DNA of 64,000 bases from an uncultured bacterium (GCA_947073645.1 CAMTMK010000010.1:1-64000); one strand, 5' to 3'. Positions 41,576-50,339 are shown, counted from the first letter of the stretch. Translations and numbers: made by a program. The notes: generated from the letters alone by a model not told the origin.

Positions 41576-42817
41576 TTATTTTATATCTTTATGGTGGAAT
41601 TGTTTTGTCCCTGATGCATAATCAGATACGATGTTTCCGTCACCGATAAGTTTATATTTATAAATTGTCAAACCTTCTAAACCAACAGGACCTCTTGCAT
41701 GGGTTTTGTTGGTTGAAATTCCGACTTCTGCACCGAAACCATAGCGGAAACCGTCTGCAAAACGTGTTGATGCATTGAAGTATACTCCTGCTGAATCTAC
41801 TTTATTCATAAAATTCTCGGCATTTTCAATACTTTTTGTAATTATACTGTCAGTATGACCGGAACCATATGTGTTTATATGTTCGATTGCTTCATCTACG
41901 TTTTTTACAGTTTTATAAGACAAAATTTTGTCACCGTATTCGTGAGCCCAGTTTTCAGGGTTTGAAACAAGTTGAATTTCTGATAACTCTAATGCGCCCA
42001 AAAGGTCGTTTTTGTATGGGAAGTTTTCATGGATTAAAAGAGTTTCCACAGCATTGCATGCACTTGGGTATTGAGTTTTTGCATCTGTAACAACTTTTAT
42101 TGCCATATCAATATCAGCTGTTTCGTCCACAAATATATGACAAATTCCGTCAGCATGTCCAAGAACCGGAATTTTTGTGTTTTCTTTAATGAATTTTACC
42201 AGGTTATTTCCACCGCGCGGGATTATAAGATTTATATATTTATCACATTTTAGCATTTCTGCAACATCATCGCGTGAAAAAACCTGTTGAATAACGTTCT
42301 TGGGAAATCCTTCAACTTTTTCAAGTGCGGAATTTATTACAGACAAAATCTTTTTATTTGTATTTATGCTTTCTTTTCCGCCTTTTAGGATTACTGCGTT
42401 AGCAGATTTTATCGCGAGTGATGAAATTTGTGCAATAACATCAGGACGCGCTTCAAAGATTATGCCTAAGACACCTATCGGGCATGAAACTTTGTATAGT
42501 GTCAAATCGTTGTCTAATTCTCTCTCTAAAAGTTTTTTATTAACAGGGTCGTCAAGTTTTGCGATATCTCTGATACCTTGAATCATATCGCGCATTTTAT
42601 TTTCGTCCAGTTTAAGACGGTTAAAGGTTGATTTTGTAATTTCGCCAGTTTCAACAAGTTTTTCGGCATCTTTCAAATCTTGTTTGTTCGCATCAAAAAT
42701 TTCATCTTTATGTAGTTCAATTTCATCAGCGATTTTTAAAAGTGCTTGATTTTTAATATCTGTTGATAAATCTGCAATTTTTAATGAAGCTTCTTTTGCA
42801 ATTTTAGCGATTTCCAT
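41576..42817 (-). CDS. proA: Gamma-glutamyl phosphate reductase
   Basis: This 413-residue NADPH-dependent reductase is the second step of proline synthesis and has an aldehyde-dehydrogenase fold. CPIGVLGIIFEARPDV, ILKGGKE and the catalytic-Cys region YPSACNAVETLL are diagnostic; RGPVGLEGLTIYKY is the C-terminal signature. It is nine bases downstream of proB, with AAGGAG before its ATG. A tRNA gene follows after two bases. Confidence 0.98.
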   Translation of the reverse strand: MEIAKIAKEASLKIADLSTDIKNQALLKIADEIELHKDEIFDANKQDLKDAEKLVETGEITKSTFNRLKLDENKMRDMIQGIRDIAKLDDPVNKKLLERELDNDLTLYKVSCPIGVLGIIFEARPDVIAQISSLAIKSANAVILKGGKESINTNKKILSVINSALEKVEGFPKNVIQQVFSRDDVAEMLKCDKYINLIIPRGGNNLVKFIKENTKIPVLGHADGICHIFVDETADIDMAIKVVTDAKTQYPSACNAVETLLIHENFPYKNDLLGALELSEIQLVSNPENWAHEYGDKILSYKTVKNVDEAIEHINTYGSGHTDSIITKSIENAENFMNKVDSAGVYFNASTRFADGFRYGFGAEVGISTNKTHARGPVGLEGLTIYKYKLIGDGNIVSDYASGTKQFHHKDIK

Positions 42818-42826
42818 TTGTTCTCC

Positions 42827-43966
42827 TTAAAGCAGTGTGATATTGTCACGTGTAATTATTGCATCATAATTTTTAAATCCGAGGATTTCCATAATATTGT
42901 CAGAGTGGCATCCGATTACTTTTTCGCAGGAATCAGAACCATAATTTACGATACCTCTGGCAATTTCATTATGCTGTTCGTCAAGAATTGAAATTACATC
43001 ACCTTTTTTAAATTCGTTTATAACTTCGCAAACTCCGATTGGTAATAAGCTTTTTTGAGCAAGGAGTGCTTTTTTAGCACCGTCATTTACAACAATTTTG
43101 CCGATAATGTTTGTAGCATAGCCAATCCAGCGTTTTTTGTCTGATAATCCTTCATGTTGTGGTAAGAACATTGTTCCGAGTTCTTCACAATCAAAAATCT
43201 TTTTGATTACATAAGGAATTTTACCGTTAGCGATTAGAACTTTTCCGCCAAAGCGTGTAACCATTCTTGCCGCCTCAAGTTTAGTCCTCATTCCGCCGCG
43301 TCCGCCTGCTGATGCATCAGAGCCGAGTGCAAGAATTTCGTCAGTTACTTCGTCAACCCTTCTGATAATTTTTGCATTTGGATTAACTTTTGGGTTTTCA
43401 TCATAAAGTCCCTCAATATCAGAAAGAATTACAAGTAAATCTGCATCAAGTTCTGAGGCAACAAGTGCCGAAAGCTTATCGTTGTCAGAAAAACATACCT
43501 GCATGTGTTCATACTGCGGGTCAACTTCAACAGTTGAAACTGTGTCATTCTGGTTAATAATCGGTACTACGCCGAGTTCAAGAAGCTTGTTTAAAGTTGT
43601 TCTTAAACTTAAATAGCGTTTTCTCAGAGAAAAATCATCTTCTGTCAAAAGAATTTGTGATGATACCAGTCCGTATGTGTCAAATCCGCTTTCGTAGATT
43701 GACATTAATTTCCCCTGCCCGATTGCGGCACAGGCTTGTTTGAGGGCTACACCTTCGGTGCTTTCAAGACCTAAACGTTTTTTGCCCAAACCTACTGCAC
43801 CTGAGGTTACGACAATAACTTCTTTCCCCTGACGTGCTAAGCGTGACAAATCTTCAATAAATGAGAAAACTCTTGGCAGTGAAACATAACCGTCATCTCC
43901 TCTTAAAACATTTGTACCAAACTTGAAAACTATACGTTTTGCATTAATAAATTCTTTTCTGTCCAT
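42827..43966 (-). CDS. proB: Glutamate 5-kinase with PUA domain
   Basis: The 379-residue enzyme catalyses the first step of proline synthesis. An amino acid kinase domain (KFGTNVLRG, VTSGAVGLGKKRLG, INQNDTVS, GGMRTKLEAARMV) is followed by a C-terminal PUA domain (about 285-379). I use ATG 43966 (MDRKEF) instead of the track's 43999, because a consensus -10 ends six bases before it and homologues begin here. It has no Shine-Dalgarno and is divergent from alr. Confidence 0.95.
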   Translation of the reverse strand: MDRKEFINAKRIVFKFGTNVLRGDDGYVSLPRVFSFIEDLSRLARQGKEVIVVTSGAVGLGKKRLGLESTEGVALKQACAAIGQGKLMSIYESGFDTYGLVSSQILLTEDDFSLRKRYLSLRTTLNKLLELGVVPIINQNDTVSTVEVDPQYEHMQVCFSDNDKLSALVASELDADLLVILSDIEGLYDENPKVNPNAKIIRRVDEVTDEILALGSDASAGGRGGMRTKLEAARMVTRFGGKVLIANGKIPYVIKKIFDCEELGTMFLPQHEGLSDKKRWIGYATNIIGKIVVNDGAKKALLAQKSLLPIGVCEVINEFKKGDVISILDEQHNEIARGIVNYGSDSCEKVIGCHSDNIMEILGFKNYDAIITRDNITLL

Positions 43967-43972
43967 AGTCAA

Positions 43973-44001
43973 ATTATATAATTGTAAAAATTTTTGCACA
44001 A
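43973..44001 (-). promoter_or_regulatory. proBA promoter (leaderless)
   Basis: Minus strand: TTGTGC, 17 bases, TATAAT, TTGACT, ATG. Its -35 shares four bases with the alr -35 on the other strand, so both promoters cannot be occupied at once. Confidence 0.8.
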
Positions 44002-44022
44002 GTTACTTTTTAGTAATATACT
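43994..44022 (+). promoter_or_regulatory. alr promoter (leaderless)
   Basis: TTGCAC, 17 bases, TATACT, six bases, ATG at 44029. There is no Shine-Dalgarno; the predicted +1 coincides with the start codon. It overlaps the proB -35. Confidence 0.8.
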
Positions 44023-44028
44023 AAACTT

Positions 44029-45153
44029 ATGAAAAACGTTAGGCAGACAAATATTAATATCCACAGGGACAGCTGGGTTGAGATAAATATTGAAAATGTT
44101 TCAAACAATATGCGTGCTATCAGAAAAAATACGCCTCAAGGAATTAAACTTCTTGCTGTTGTGAAAGCTGATGCTTATGGACACGGGTCTGTAATGCTTG
44201 CTCCGACATTATTGGCATCAGGTGCTGATATGCTAGGGGTTGCATCAATTGATGAGGGTGTTGATTTAAGACAGGCAAAAATTAACTGCGAAATACTTGT
44301 TCTCGGGGCAGTTCCTGTTTGGGCTGTTGAAACTGCTGTTAAATCTGACCTTACTATTTCGATATTCTCAAAAGAGCATCTGGAAGCATGCAGGCAAGCT
44401 TATGAAAGAACAGGTATCAAACCAAAAGTTCATATAAAGCTTGATACAGGAATGAACAGAATTGGAATTTCTACTGAAGATGCCGTTGAATTTATTAATA
44501 AGGTTAGATGTGCTGATTATCTTGATTTTGGCGGAATTTTTACTCACCTTGCAAATGCTGAAATCAGAGAAAAAACTCAAATTCAAATTGACAGGTGGAA
44601 CAGTGTTATTTCGCAAATTGACACTAAAGGTTTGACTTTGCATATTCTAAATACTGCGGGTGCAATGTGTTATGATGTTCCAAATTCTAATATGCGTCGT
44701 GCAGGTATCGGTATCTATGGACTTTATCCTGATTTGCCTGATGATAATGTTAAAAAAACGAATTTGAAACCGGTTATGTCTTTAAAAGCCAGAATTGTTA
44801 ATATCCACGAGGCAAAAGACGGTGAAGGCGTAAGCTACGGGCATACTTTTACGGCTCATGGGGTAAGAAAAGTTGCGACAGTACCTTTGGGGTATGCTGA
44901 CGGCGTTCCTCGCTCACTTTCTAATAAGATTTGCGGAGTTTTAAACGGTAAAGAAGTTCCTCAAATCGGCAATATTACAATGGATCAAATGATGTTTGAT
45001 ATTACCGGTGTTGATGCAAATTTGGGTGATGTGATTACGTTATTGGATGAAAATCATTCAATTGATGAGTGGGCAAAGATTTTAGGTACAATTAATTATG
45101 AATTAACCTGTCGTTTGAAGGTTAGATTACCGAGGGTTTATACACGTGAATAA
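44029..45153 (+). CDS. alr: Alanine racemase
   Basis: This 374-residue PLP enzyme makes D-alanine for peptidoglycan. The PLP Lys is in AVVKADAYGHG near 47-57, the phosphate-binding region includes RAGIGIYGLYP, and the second catalytic Tyr is in GVSYGHTFTA. The C-terminal beta domain is complete (ITMDQMMFDITG). It overlaps the next gene by 8 bases. Confidence 0.97.
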   Translation: MKNVRQTNINIHRDSWVEINIENVSNNMRAIRKNTPQGIKLLAVVKADAYGHGSVMLAPTLLASGADMLGVASIDEGVDLRQAKINCEILVLGAVPVWAVETAVKSDLTISIFSKEHLEACRQAYERTGIKPKVHIKLDTGMNRIGISTEDAVEFINKVRCADYLDFGGIFTHLANAEIREKTQIQIDRWNSVISQIDTKGLTLHILNTAGAMCYDVPNSNMRRAGIGIYGLYPDLPDDNVKKTNLKPVMSLKARIVNIHEAKDGEGVSYGHTFTAHGVRKVATVPLGYADGVPRSLSNKICGVLNGKEVPQIGNITMDQMMFDITGVDANLGDVITLLDENHSIDEWAKILGTINYELTCRLKVRLPRVYTRE

Positions 45154-46366
45154 TTTTGATTTAGGTATTGTAGGCGGAGGGCCTGCAGGATATACAACAG
45201 CTTTTCAGGCAAGACAAAAAGGATTGTCAGTTGTGCTTTTTGAAAAAGATAAAATCGGCGGGGTCTGTTTGAACCGCGGATGTATTCCGACAAAAGCGAT
45301 TTTGCATTCTGCGGAACTTTATGAAGAATTGAAGTGTGCATCTGATTTGGGGATAAATGCTGAAAATATCACTGTGGATTATGCAAAAGTACTTGAACGC
45401 AAGAATAGTATCGTTGAGAAACTAAGAAAATCGCTTGAGCTTTCTCTTAAAAATGCAGGAGTGACGGTGATTAACGCTGAAGCTTCAATTGAGGACGGAA
45501 AAATTGTTGCAGACGGTGAAACTTATGTGTGCAGGAAAATTATTACTGCGTCAGGTTCTGTGCCGAGGGATTTTGAGGGATTAAGGTTTGACCATGAATT
45601 TGTTTTAAGTTCGGATGATATTTTAGAAATGACAACTTTACCAAAAAGTATTGTAATTATCGGCTCGGGCGCAATAGGGGTTGAATGGGCGAGAATTTTT
45701 TCTGCGTTTGGAGTTGAGGTAAGTATTATTGAGCTTGCTGAGCATCTTTTACCTTTGGCGGATATTGAGGTTTCTAAGCGGGTAGAGAGAATTTTTAAAG
45801 CAAAAAAAATTAAGATGTACCTTTCAAATGGTGTTGAAAAAATTGAAAACCGCACAGTAACTCTTAAATCAGGAGATGTTTTAGAGCCTGAATGTGTTTT
45901 GCTAGCGGTTGGAAGAATTCCTCAAAAATCGGACGGGTTATGTATCGGTGATGCGTGTGGAAAAATTCAGCTTGCACATTTTGCAATTAAGCAAGCTATT
46001 GCAGAAGTTTCAGGAATTGAGTTTGATGAAAATTTAGTGCCGTCCGTTGTTTATGGATGTCCTGAAATTGCATGGGTTGGTAAGCGTGAACAGGATTTGG
46101 AAGATGGAACTTATAAAAAATCAAATTTATTGATTTCAGCACTTGGAAAATCTCATTGTGACAACTGCACGGATGGGTTTATAAAAATTCTTTCGCAAAA
46201 TGGCAAAATTGTTGGTGCGCACATTGTTGCAAAAGAGGCATCAGCTTTAATTCAACAAATAACAATCGCCATGCAGAATAACATGACGATTGATGATTTG
46301 AAAAAAGTTTGTTTTGCCCACCCGACATATTCAGAAGGGATTTTTGAAAGTTTGTTCAGATTGTAA
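45146..46366 (+). CDS. lpd: Dihydrolipoyl dehydrogenase-like flavoprotein, shortened
   Basis: A pyridine nucleotide-disulfide oxidoreductase of 406 residues (usual 460-475). The FAD motif GGGPAGYTTAFQA, redox disulfide GGVCLNRGCIPTKA, NAD motif IIGSGAIGVEWARIF and active-site AHPTYSE are intact. The stretch that normally runs from GR.PN to the YAIGD FAD contact is cut to GRIPQKSDGLCIGDACG, about 30 residues short. It would reoxidise lipoamide in 2-oxoacid dehydrogenase or glycine cleavage complexes; lipA is nearby. It overlaps alr by 8 bases. Confidence 0.85.
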   Translation: MNNFDLGIVGGGPAGYTTAFQARQKGLSVVLFEKDKIGGVCLNRGCIPTKAILHSAELYEELKCASDLGINAENITVDYAKVLERKNSIVEKLRKSLELSLKNAGVTVINAEASIEDGKIVADGETYVCRKIITASGSVPRDFEGLRFDHEFVLSSDDILEMTTLPKSIVIIGSGAIGVEWARIFSAFGVEVSIIELAEHLLPLADIEVSKRVERIFKAKKIKMYLSNGVEKIENRTVTLKSGDVLEPECVLLAVGRIPQKSDGLCIGDACGKIQLAHFAIKQAIAEVSGIEFDENLVPSVVYGCPEIAWVGKREQDLEDGTYKKSNLLISALGKSHCDNCTDGFIKILSQNGKIVGAHIVAKEASALIQQITIAMQNNMTIDDLKKVCFAHPTYSEGIFESLFRL

Positions 46367-46387
46367 GTCTTGCTCATTCGCGTTAAA
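46367..46387 (-). repeat. GC-rich dispersed repeat, copy D (short core)
   Basis: Minus strand TTTAACGCGAATGAGCAAGAC matches copy B (TTAAACGTGAGCGAGCAAGAC) at 17 of 21 positions. It spans the 16-bp gap between the lpd stop and the stop codon of the convergent 82-residue gene. Confidence 0.4.
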
Positions 46388-46631
46388 TAGTACCTGTCCA
46401 AAATGGCGGTCTGCCAAAGTTCCAATATGTGTTTGTCGGATTGAAGTCTTTATGACGGCGTCTTTTCCATTTTCTTTTTGTTTCTTTAGTTTCGCTTACT
46501 TGCTGTGTATTTGCATCTTGTACGGTTACTTCAGTTACTGTTTCTTTGTATGAGCCTGGAACTTGATAAAGTTCTGCTGATGCTGTTCCTGCAATACACA
46601 ATAAGCATAAAAGTGTTATAAGATTTCTCAT
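46383..46631 (-). CDS. Small exported basic protein, unknown
   Basis: This 82-residue protein has a signal peptide (MRNLITLLCLLCIAGTASA). The mature part is short: a Thr/Val/Glu-rich stretch, then KETKRKWKRRRHKD and an aromatic tail (NTYWNFGRPPFW). A GGAGAA ribosome site precedes the ATG. The stop lies inside the repeat core D. No function is recognised; periplasmic or surface location is likely. Confidence 0.7.
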   Translation of the reverse strand: MRNLITLLCLLCIAGTASAELYQVPGSYKETVTEVTVQDANTQQVSETKETKRKWKRRRHKDFNPTNTYWNFGRPPFWTGTI

Positions 46632-46691
46632 AAAAATTCTCCTTTAATTGTATTATAACGTTTCAAAACATGAAAATCAATATTTTTGCTA

Positions 46692-46697
46692 TATAAT
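46692..46697 (+). promoter_or_regulatory. -10 box of lipA (near-leaderless)
   Basis: TATAAT ends seven bases before the ATG at 46705 and there is no Shine-Dalgarno. No good -35 is seen at the expected distance. Confidence 0.55.
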
Positions 46698-46704
46698 TTA
46701 AATT

Positions 46705-47556
46705 ATGCAAAGAAGATTACCTGATTATTTAAAAAGACCGATTATTGATACTGATAAAACTCGTACGGTTAGAAAAATATTAAAAACAAAATGCTTGAAT
46801 ACTGTTTGTGAAAATGCACGCTGTCCGAACAAAAATGAATGTTATACTAAAAATACCGCAACCTTTTTGATTATGGGTAACAATTGCACTAGAAATTGCC
46901 GTTACTGTAATATTTCTTGTGCGCGCCCGGAGCCTTTGGATTTGAATGAGCCGAAACATATTGCAGAAGCCGTAAAAGATTTGGGGCTCAAATATGCTGT
47001 CATAACATCTGTCACGCGTGATGATTTGGCTGACGGCGGGGCAGAACATTTTGCAAATTGTGTTTATGAGATTAAAAATCTTTGCGGTGATGTGAAAGTT
47101 GAGATTTTAACACCTGACTTTAAGGGTGATATTAATGCGCTGGAAACAATTATTAAAGCTCACCCAGATGTATTCAATCACAATATCGAAACGGTTAAAG
47201 AAGTGTTTAAATCTGCTCGTCCGCAGGGAAATTATGAGGTTTCGCTTGAGGTTTTAAAATATATTAAAGACAACAGCGAAATTTTGACAAAATCAGGTTT
47301 AATGATAGGTTTGGGTGAAACTTTTGAACAGATTGAAAATACAATGACAGATTTAAAAAATGCAGGATGCGATATTTTGACAATAGGTCAGTATATCCAG
47401 CCATCTAAAGAACATTTGGAAGTTTCAAAATATTACTCATTAGAAGAATATGAAGATTTAAAAGTTCTTGCAAAAAAAATCGGATTTATGAGTTTTCAAA
47501 TTGGACCCTTGGTTAGAAGCTCTTATAAAGCATCTGATATTCTTAAACTTTCTTAA
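46705..47556 (+). CDS. lipA: Lipoyl synthase
   Basis: This 283-residue radical SAM enzyme inserts two sulfurs into protein-bound octanoate. The auxiliary cluster ligands CENARCPNKNEC and the SAM cluster CTRNCRYC are both present, with TSVTRDDLADGGAEHF, the HNIETV motif and the C-terminal RSSY. Length is normal. Presence of lipA with an E3-like gene implies at least one lipoate-dependent complex in this organism. Confidence 0.97.
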   Translation: MQRRLPDYLKRPIIDTDKTRTVRKILKTKCLNTVCENARCPNKNECYTKNTATFLIMGNNCTRNCRYCNISCARPEPLDLNEPKHIAEAVKDLGLKYAVITSVTRDDLADGGAEHFANCVYEIKNLCGDVKVEILTPDFKGDINALETIIKAHPDVFNHNIETVKEVFKSARPQGNYEVSLEVLKYIKDNSEILTKSGLMIGLGETFEQIENTMTDLKNAGCDILTIGQYIQPSKEHLEVSKYYSLEEYEDLKVLAKKIGFMSFQIGPLVRSSYKASDILKLS

Positions 47557-47574
47557 AATTACCCGCTTGGCTAT

Positions 47575-47602
47575 TTGCATTTTGTAATAAAGCGAGTACA
47601 AT
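47575..47602 (+). promoter_or_regulatory. Promoter of the acyltransferase gene (leaderless)
   Basis: TTGCAT, 16 bases, TACAAT, six bases, ATG at 47609, with no Shine-Dalgarno. Confidence 0.65.
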
Positions 47603-47608
47603 TGTCTT

Positions 47609-48427
47609 ATGGTAGTAGAGGAACAATTATATTCTGACATCCCGCCTACAAAGCTTAGGAACAAGGAGGAAAAATTTAAACCGGCAAAAACAAGTCGTTT
47701 TTGGCTTTGGGTTGCAAGCATGTTTTTCTTTAATATGCTTCAAAACAGATTTTATGCATTCCGTTACAAAGGTGCAGAAAATGCTGTTGAAAAAGATATT
47801 CCGACTATTCTTTTTGCGCCGCATTGCAACTGGTGGGACGGTATAGTTTTATATAATATTACACATAGAATTTTTCATAGAGAAATTCGCTTAATGGTTG
47901 AAGAATTAAACAGATTCCCGCTTTTAAGACGAGGCGGAGCTTATTCTGTAAATAAAAAATCTCCGCAGTCGGCTATGAAAGCTTTGCAGTATTCTGTTGA
48001 AGTTGCCGGAGATTTAAGAAATATGCTCTGTATTTTCCCTCAGGGAATTATCAGACCGCCTCATTTCAGACCTATTGAATTTCAAACAGGGCTCGCATAT
48101 ATCGCACAGAATGCTGTCAAAAAATATGGTCGAGTTAATTTAATTCCATGCGCAATTGATTATTGCTTCTTTAGAGATAACAGACCCGAAGTTGTTGTTG
48201 ATTTTGGGAAACGTATAGAGCTTTCTAAAGATGCGCCTATAAACAGAAAAGATTTGACTACAATGTTGGAACAAGCTTTGACCCAAACTTGTGATGCTCA
48301 AGCTTATGATATTTCGCACGGTGAAGTTTCAAAATATAATATTTTGTTCAAACAGCATTTGAAATGGTACAGACGTATTGAACAACGCTTGAAAAGTATT
48401 GACTTACCGCCTGTTTCAGGGGTTTAA
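47609..48427 (+). CDS. 1-acyl-glycerol-3-phosphate acyltransferase-like (PlsC family)
   Basis: A 272-residue membrane-associated acyltransferase. The HX4D motif is HCNWWD and the second block is FPQGIIRPPH in place of FPEGTR, so the substrate-phosphate contacts differ from classical PlsC. A hydrophobic segment near 31-45 probably anchors it. It may acylate a lysophospholipid, ornithine lipid or other lipid. It overlaps the convergent 553-residue gene by four bases. Confidence 0.85.
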   Translation: MVVEEQLYSDIPPTKLRNKEEKFKPAKTSRFWLWVASMFFFNMLQNRFYAFRYKGAENAVEKDIPTILFAPHCNWWDGIVLYNITHRIFHREIRLMVEELNRFPLLRRGGAYSVNKKSPQSAMKALQYSVEVAGDLRNMLCIFPQGIIRPPHFRPIEFQTGLAYIAQNAVKKYGRVNLIPCAIDYCFFRDNRPEVVVDFGKRIELSKDAPINRKDLTTMLEQALTQTCDAQAYDISHGEVSKYNILFKQHLKWYRRIEQRLKSIDLPPVSGV

Positions 48428-50085
48428 GCACTGTAACGCTTGAACGATTTTTCAATATTTTTTGAAATTGTATTTTTAACTGTATCGTATTCTGTTGTTA
48501 GGGATGAAATCTCTGTATCAAGGTTTTTCATTTTTAAATCAAGAGTTTCTTCTTTAGCATTAAGTTTTGCTTTTTCTGTATTGTATTTAGATTCTGCATA
48601 AGCAATTAATGTTTCGTCTGCAATCTCTTTAATATAAGTATCTGTGGCATAGTTGCCCTGATAATAATAGTTATCGTCTTTCATTCTTGAAACGAACATC
48701 ATGCCGTTTTGAAGCATTTGTTGTAAGTATTCGTTATCATTAATTCTATCATTTTCAGTCCAGCCGTTAGCACAAATCTGATTAAATAAAGCATCATAGA
48801 ATGTAGCTTGACCTAAATCATCACTTGAAACTTCAGAACCTATTTTCCATATATATTCGAAAGTTTTATTATTTGTTGCTAAGTGACTATTTGTAATTTC
48901 TCCTTTGTTTACGTTAAAAATTTCAATACCACTGCTGGTTGTTTTTGATATACCATTCATATAATCTGCAAAGTATGTTAAATAAGCATTTAACATGTTA
49001 CTAATATCTAATTTCGCTTCAGATTTTGTGTCCTCAAACCAAGAGATCGCAGCATTTTTGTATGAATCACTTGTCCAACCGATATAGTTGGAGTCTTGAC
49101 TTACGGGACGACCGCCATTACTACCAATTCCTAAAAATCTATTACTTTGATAGCCAAATGCGTTGTAATCAGTAGAGTTGTCACTGACGTTGCCTTTAAC
49201 AATAATTTCTTGAATTGCACTTCTTGCATATTCTAATGCTTTAAGTGAATAATCATCTATTCCTAAAGTAGCAGTCAAATATTCATCCATTTGATCGAGA
49301 ATATTTGTTACGATAAATTCTTGTGCATTTTGAAACATTGTTTCGTCAACATGGTCTTTATCATTTTTATTCCAAAGATAAAGATCTGCACTTGTGCCAT
49401 CTCTACGACCAATTAAATCTCCCAAATTAAATGTTTTAGTTCCGTTACTATCTATTAAATCATTACCAGCATCATCTTTAAGTTTTAACTCGGCGTCATC
49501 TCCATGTTTCCAAGCGTCATTTAAAGTGATATTTATAGTAGCTCCTGATTCGTTTAAGTAGTCTAAAAATTTATCTATATTACCAGATTCAGTCGCAATT
49601 GCAACATTAGCACCACCACCAAAGCCTGCAGCTTGGTTATATGGGAGACCGGTTATTGTTTCTGCTAATTTGTTTGTAATTAAACCTGCTCCGGCAAGAC
49701 CGCCAATGAATGCATTACGCATATCTTCTGACGGTAATGTTCCCAAACCTTCTTGCGGAATACCTGCTTTGCGTGCTGCTGCAGCATATTTAGAATTTAG
49801 GGTTACTCTGCCTAATGAGTCAGAAATAATTGTTGGCATGTAGTTGTTTAGTGCAGATGGATACATTAGTAAACCATATGACAATTGTGTGCTGGTGTCG
49901 CCTTTACCGTAGTAATCATATATTAATTTAGTTTGGTTTAATGAATTTTGATATTCATTTGAAAGGTCAGCAAGCTCTCTCGCCAATGCAATTTTTTGGT
50001 GAGACAGACGCATAGATTCAAATTCACAGTCGGATTTTCGTCCTGTGATTGATAATAGTCTAGCTTGTCCTGCTGCTAATCCCAT
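48424..50085 (-). CDS. MGxAAxQARLLSIT-family protein (paralogue)
   Basis: This 553-residue protein of unknown function shares its first ~20 residues (MGLAAGQARLLSITGR) and last ~60 residues (AESKYNTEKAKLNAKEETLD..., then LDTEISSLTTEYDTVKN) with the protein at 14254. The middle 400 residues differ and lack the calcium-like loops; they are Asn/Asp/Tyr-rich and look beta-structured or surface exposed. There is no signal peptide. Helical conserved termini plus variable core suggest assembly through the ends. It has the same promoter block and leader as its paralogue. Confidence 0.8.
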   Translation of the reverse strand: MGLAAGQARLLSITGRKSDCEFESMRLSHQKIALARELADLSNEYQNSLNQTKLIYDYYGKGDTSTQLSYGLLMYPSALNNYMPTIISDSLGRVTLNSKYAAAARKAGIPQEGLGTLPSEDMRNAFIGGLAGAGLITNKLAETITGLPYNQAAGFGGGANVAIATESGNIDKFLDYLNESGATINITLNDAWKHGDDAELKLKDDAGNDLIDSNGTKTFNLGDLIGRRDGTSADLYLWNKNDKDHVDETMFQNAQEFIVTNILDQMDEYLTATLGIDDYSLKALEYARSAIQEIIVKGNVSDNSTDYNAFGYQSNRFLGIGSNGGRPVSQDSNYIGWTSDSYKNAAISWFEDTKSEAKLDISNMLNAYLTYFADYMNGISKTTSSGIEIFNVNKGEITNSHLATNNKTFEYIWKIGSEVSSDDLGQATFYDALFNQICANGWTENDRINDNEYLQQMLQNGMMFVSRMKDDNYYYQGNYATDTYIKEIADETLIAYAESKYNTEKAKLNAKEETLDLKMKNLDTEISSLTTEYDTVKNTISKNIEKSFKRYSA

Positions 50086-50179
50086 TTTTTACCCTTTCCG
50101 TAAATCTTGGTTGAACTGTTTGGTTTTCTGTCAGTCGCTTTCGCTCCCGTTTTACCTTTCCTAGTAACGTTCATGTAGG
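50086..50179 (-). promoter_or_regulatory. Conserved leader of the 553-residue gene
   Basis: It shares ACATGAAC, GGAAAGGTAAAA, CAACCAAGAT and TTACGGAAAGGGTAAAAA-ATGGG with the leader at 14168-14253. TTACGG (50098-50103) could pair with CCGTAA (50181-50186). The ATG in ACATGAAC opens a frame of about 33 codons that runs past the real start. The rest of the 330-bp gap up to 50414 holds only the two divergent promoters and AT-rich sequence. Confidence 0.5.
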
Positions 50180-50210
50180 ATTACGGAATTTTTGTTTGAA
50201 AACTTTAAAA
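50180..50210 (-). promoter_or_regulatory. Sigma-28-like promoter of the 553-residue gene
   Basis: Minus strand TTTTAAAGTTTT and TCCGTAAT resemble TAAAGTTT and GCCGATAA. The 16-base interval from AAAG to CCGTA is the same as before the paralogue at 14254. Confidence 0.45.
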
Positions 50211-50222
50211 AGTTACCTTGTT

Positions 50223-50241
50223 TTGTAACAAATGTTTACAA
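50223..50241 (-). promoter_or_regulatory. Candidate operator palindrome upstream of the 553-residue gene
   Basis: TTGTAAACATTTGTTACAA in gene sense is an imperfect palindrome related to the sites at 6953, 25400 and 14117. Confidence 0.35.
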
Positions 50242-50330
50242 TTCAAATAAGTGTAAATCAGCCCCTATTAAGTATTGTAAAATTACTACCTTTGTAATAC
50301 TTTTAGATGATGAGAAATTTTCAAAAAGTG

Positions 50331-50339
50331 GTATAATAT
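50331..50339 (+). promoter_or_regulatory. Extended -10 promoter of the Ycf45-like gene
   Basis: TGG-TATAAT gives a leader of about 68 bases. The leader contains TTCCGT-TGCGGGT-ACGGAA, a 6-bp hairpin, shortly before the AGGCGG ribosome site. Confidence 0.55.

Noticed and set aside
43967-43999. 11-residue N-terminal extension of ProB in the ORF track
   Set aside because: It would be translated from the promoter itself; the -10 box lies within it.
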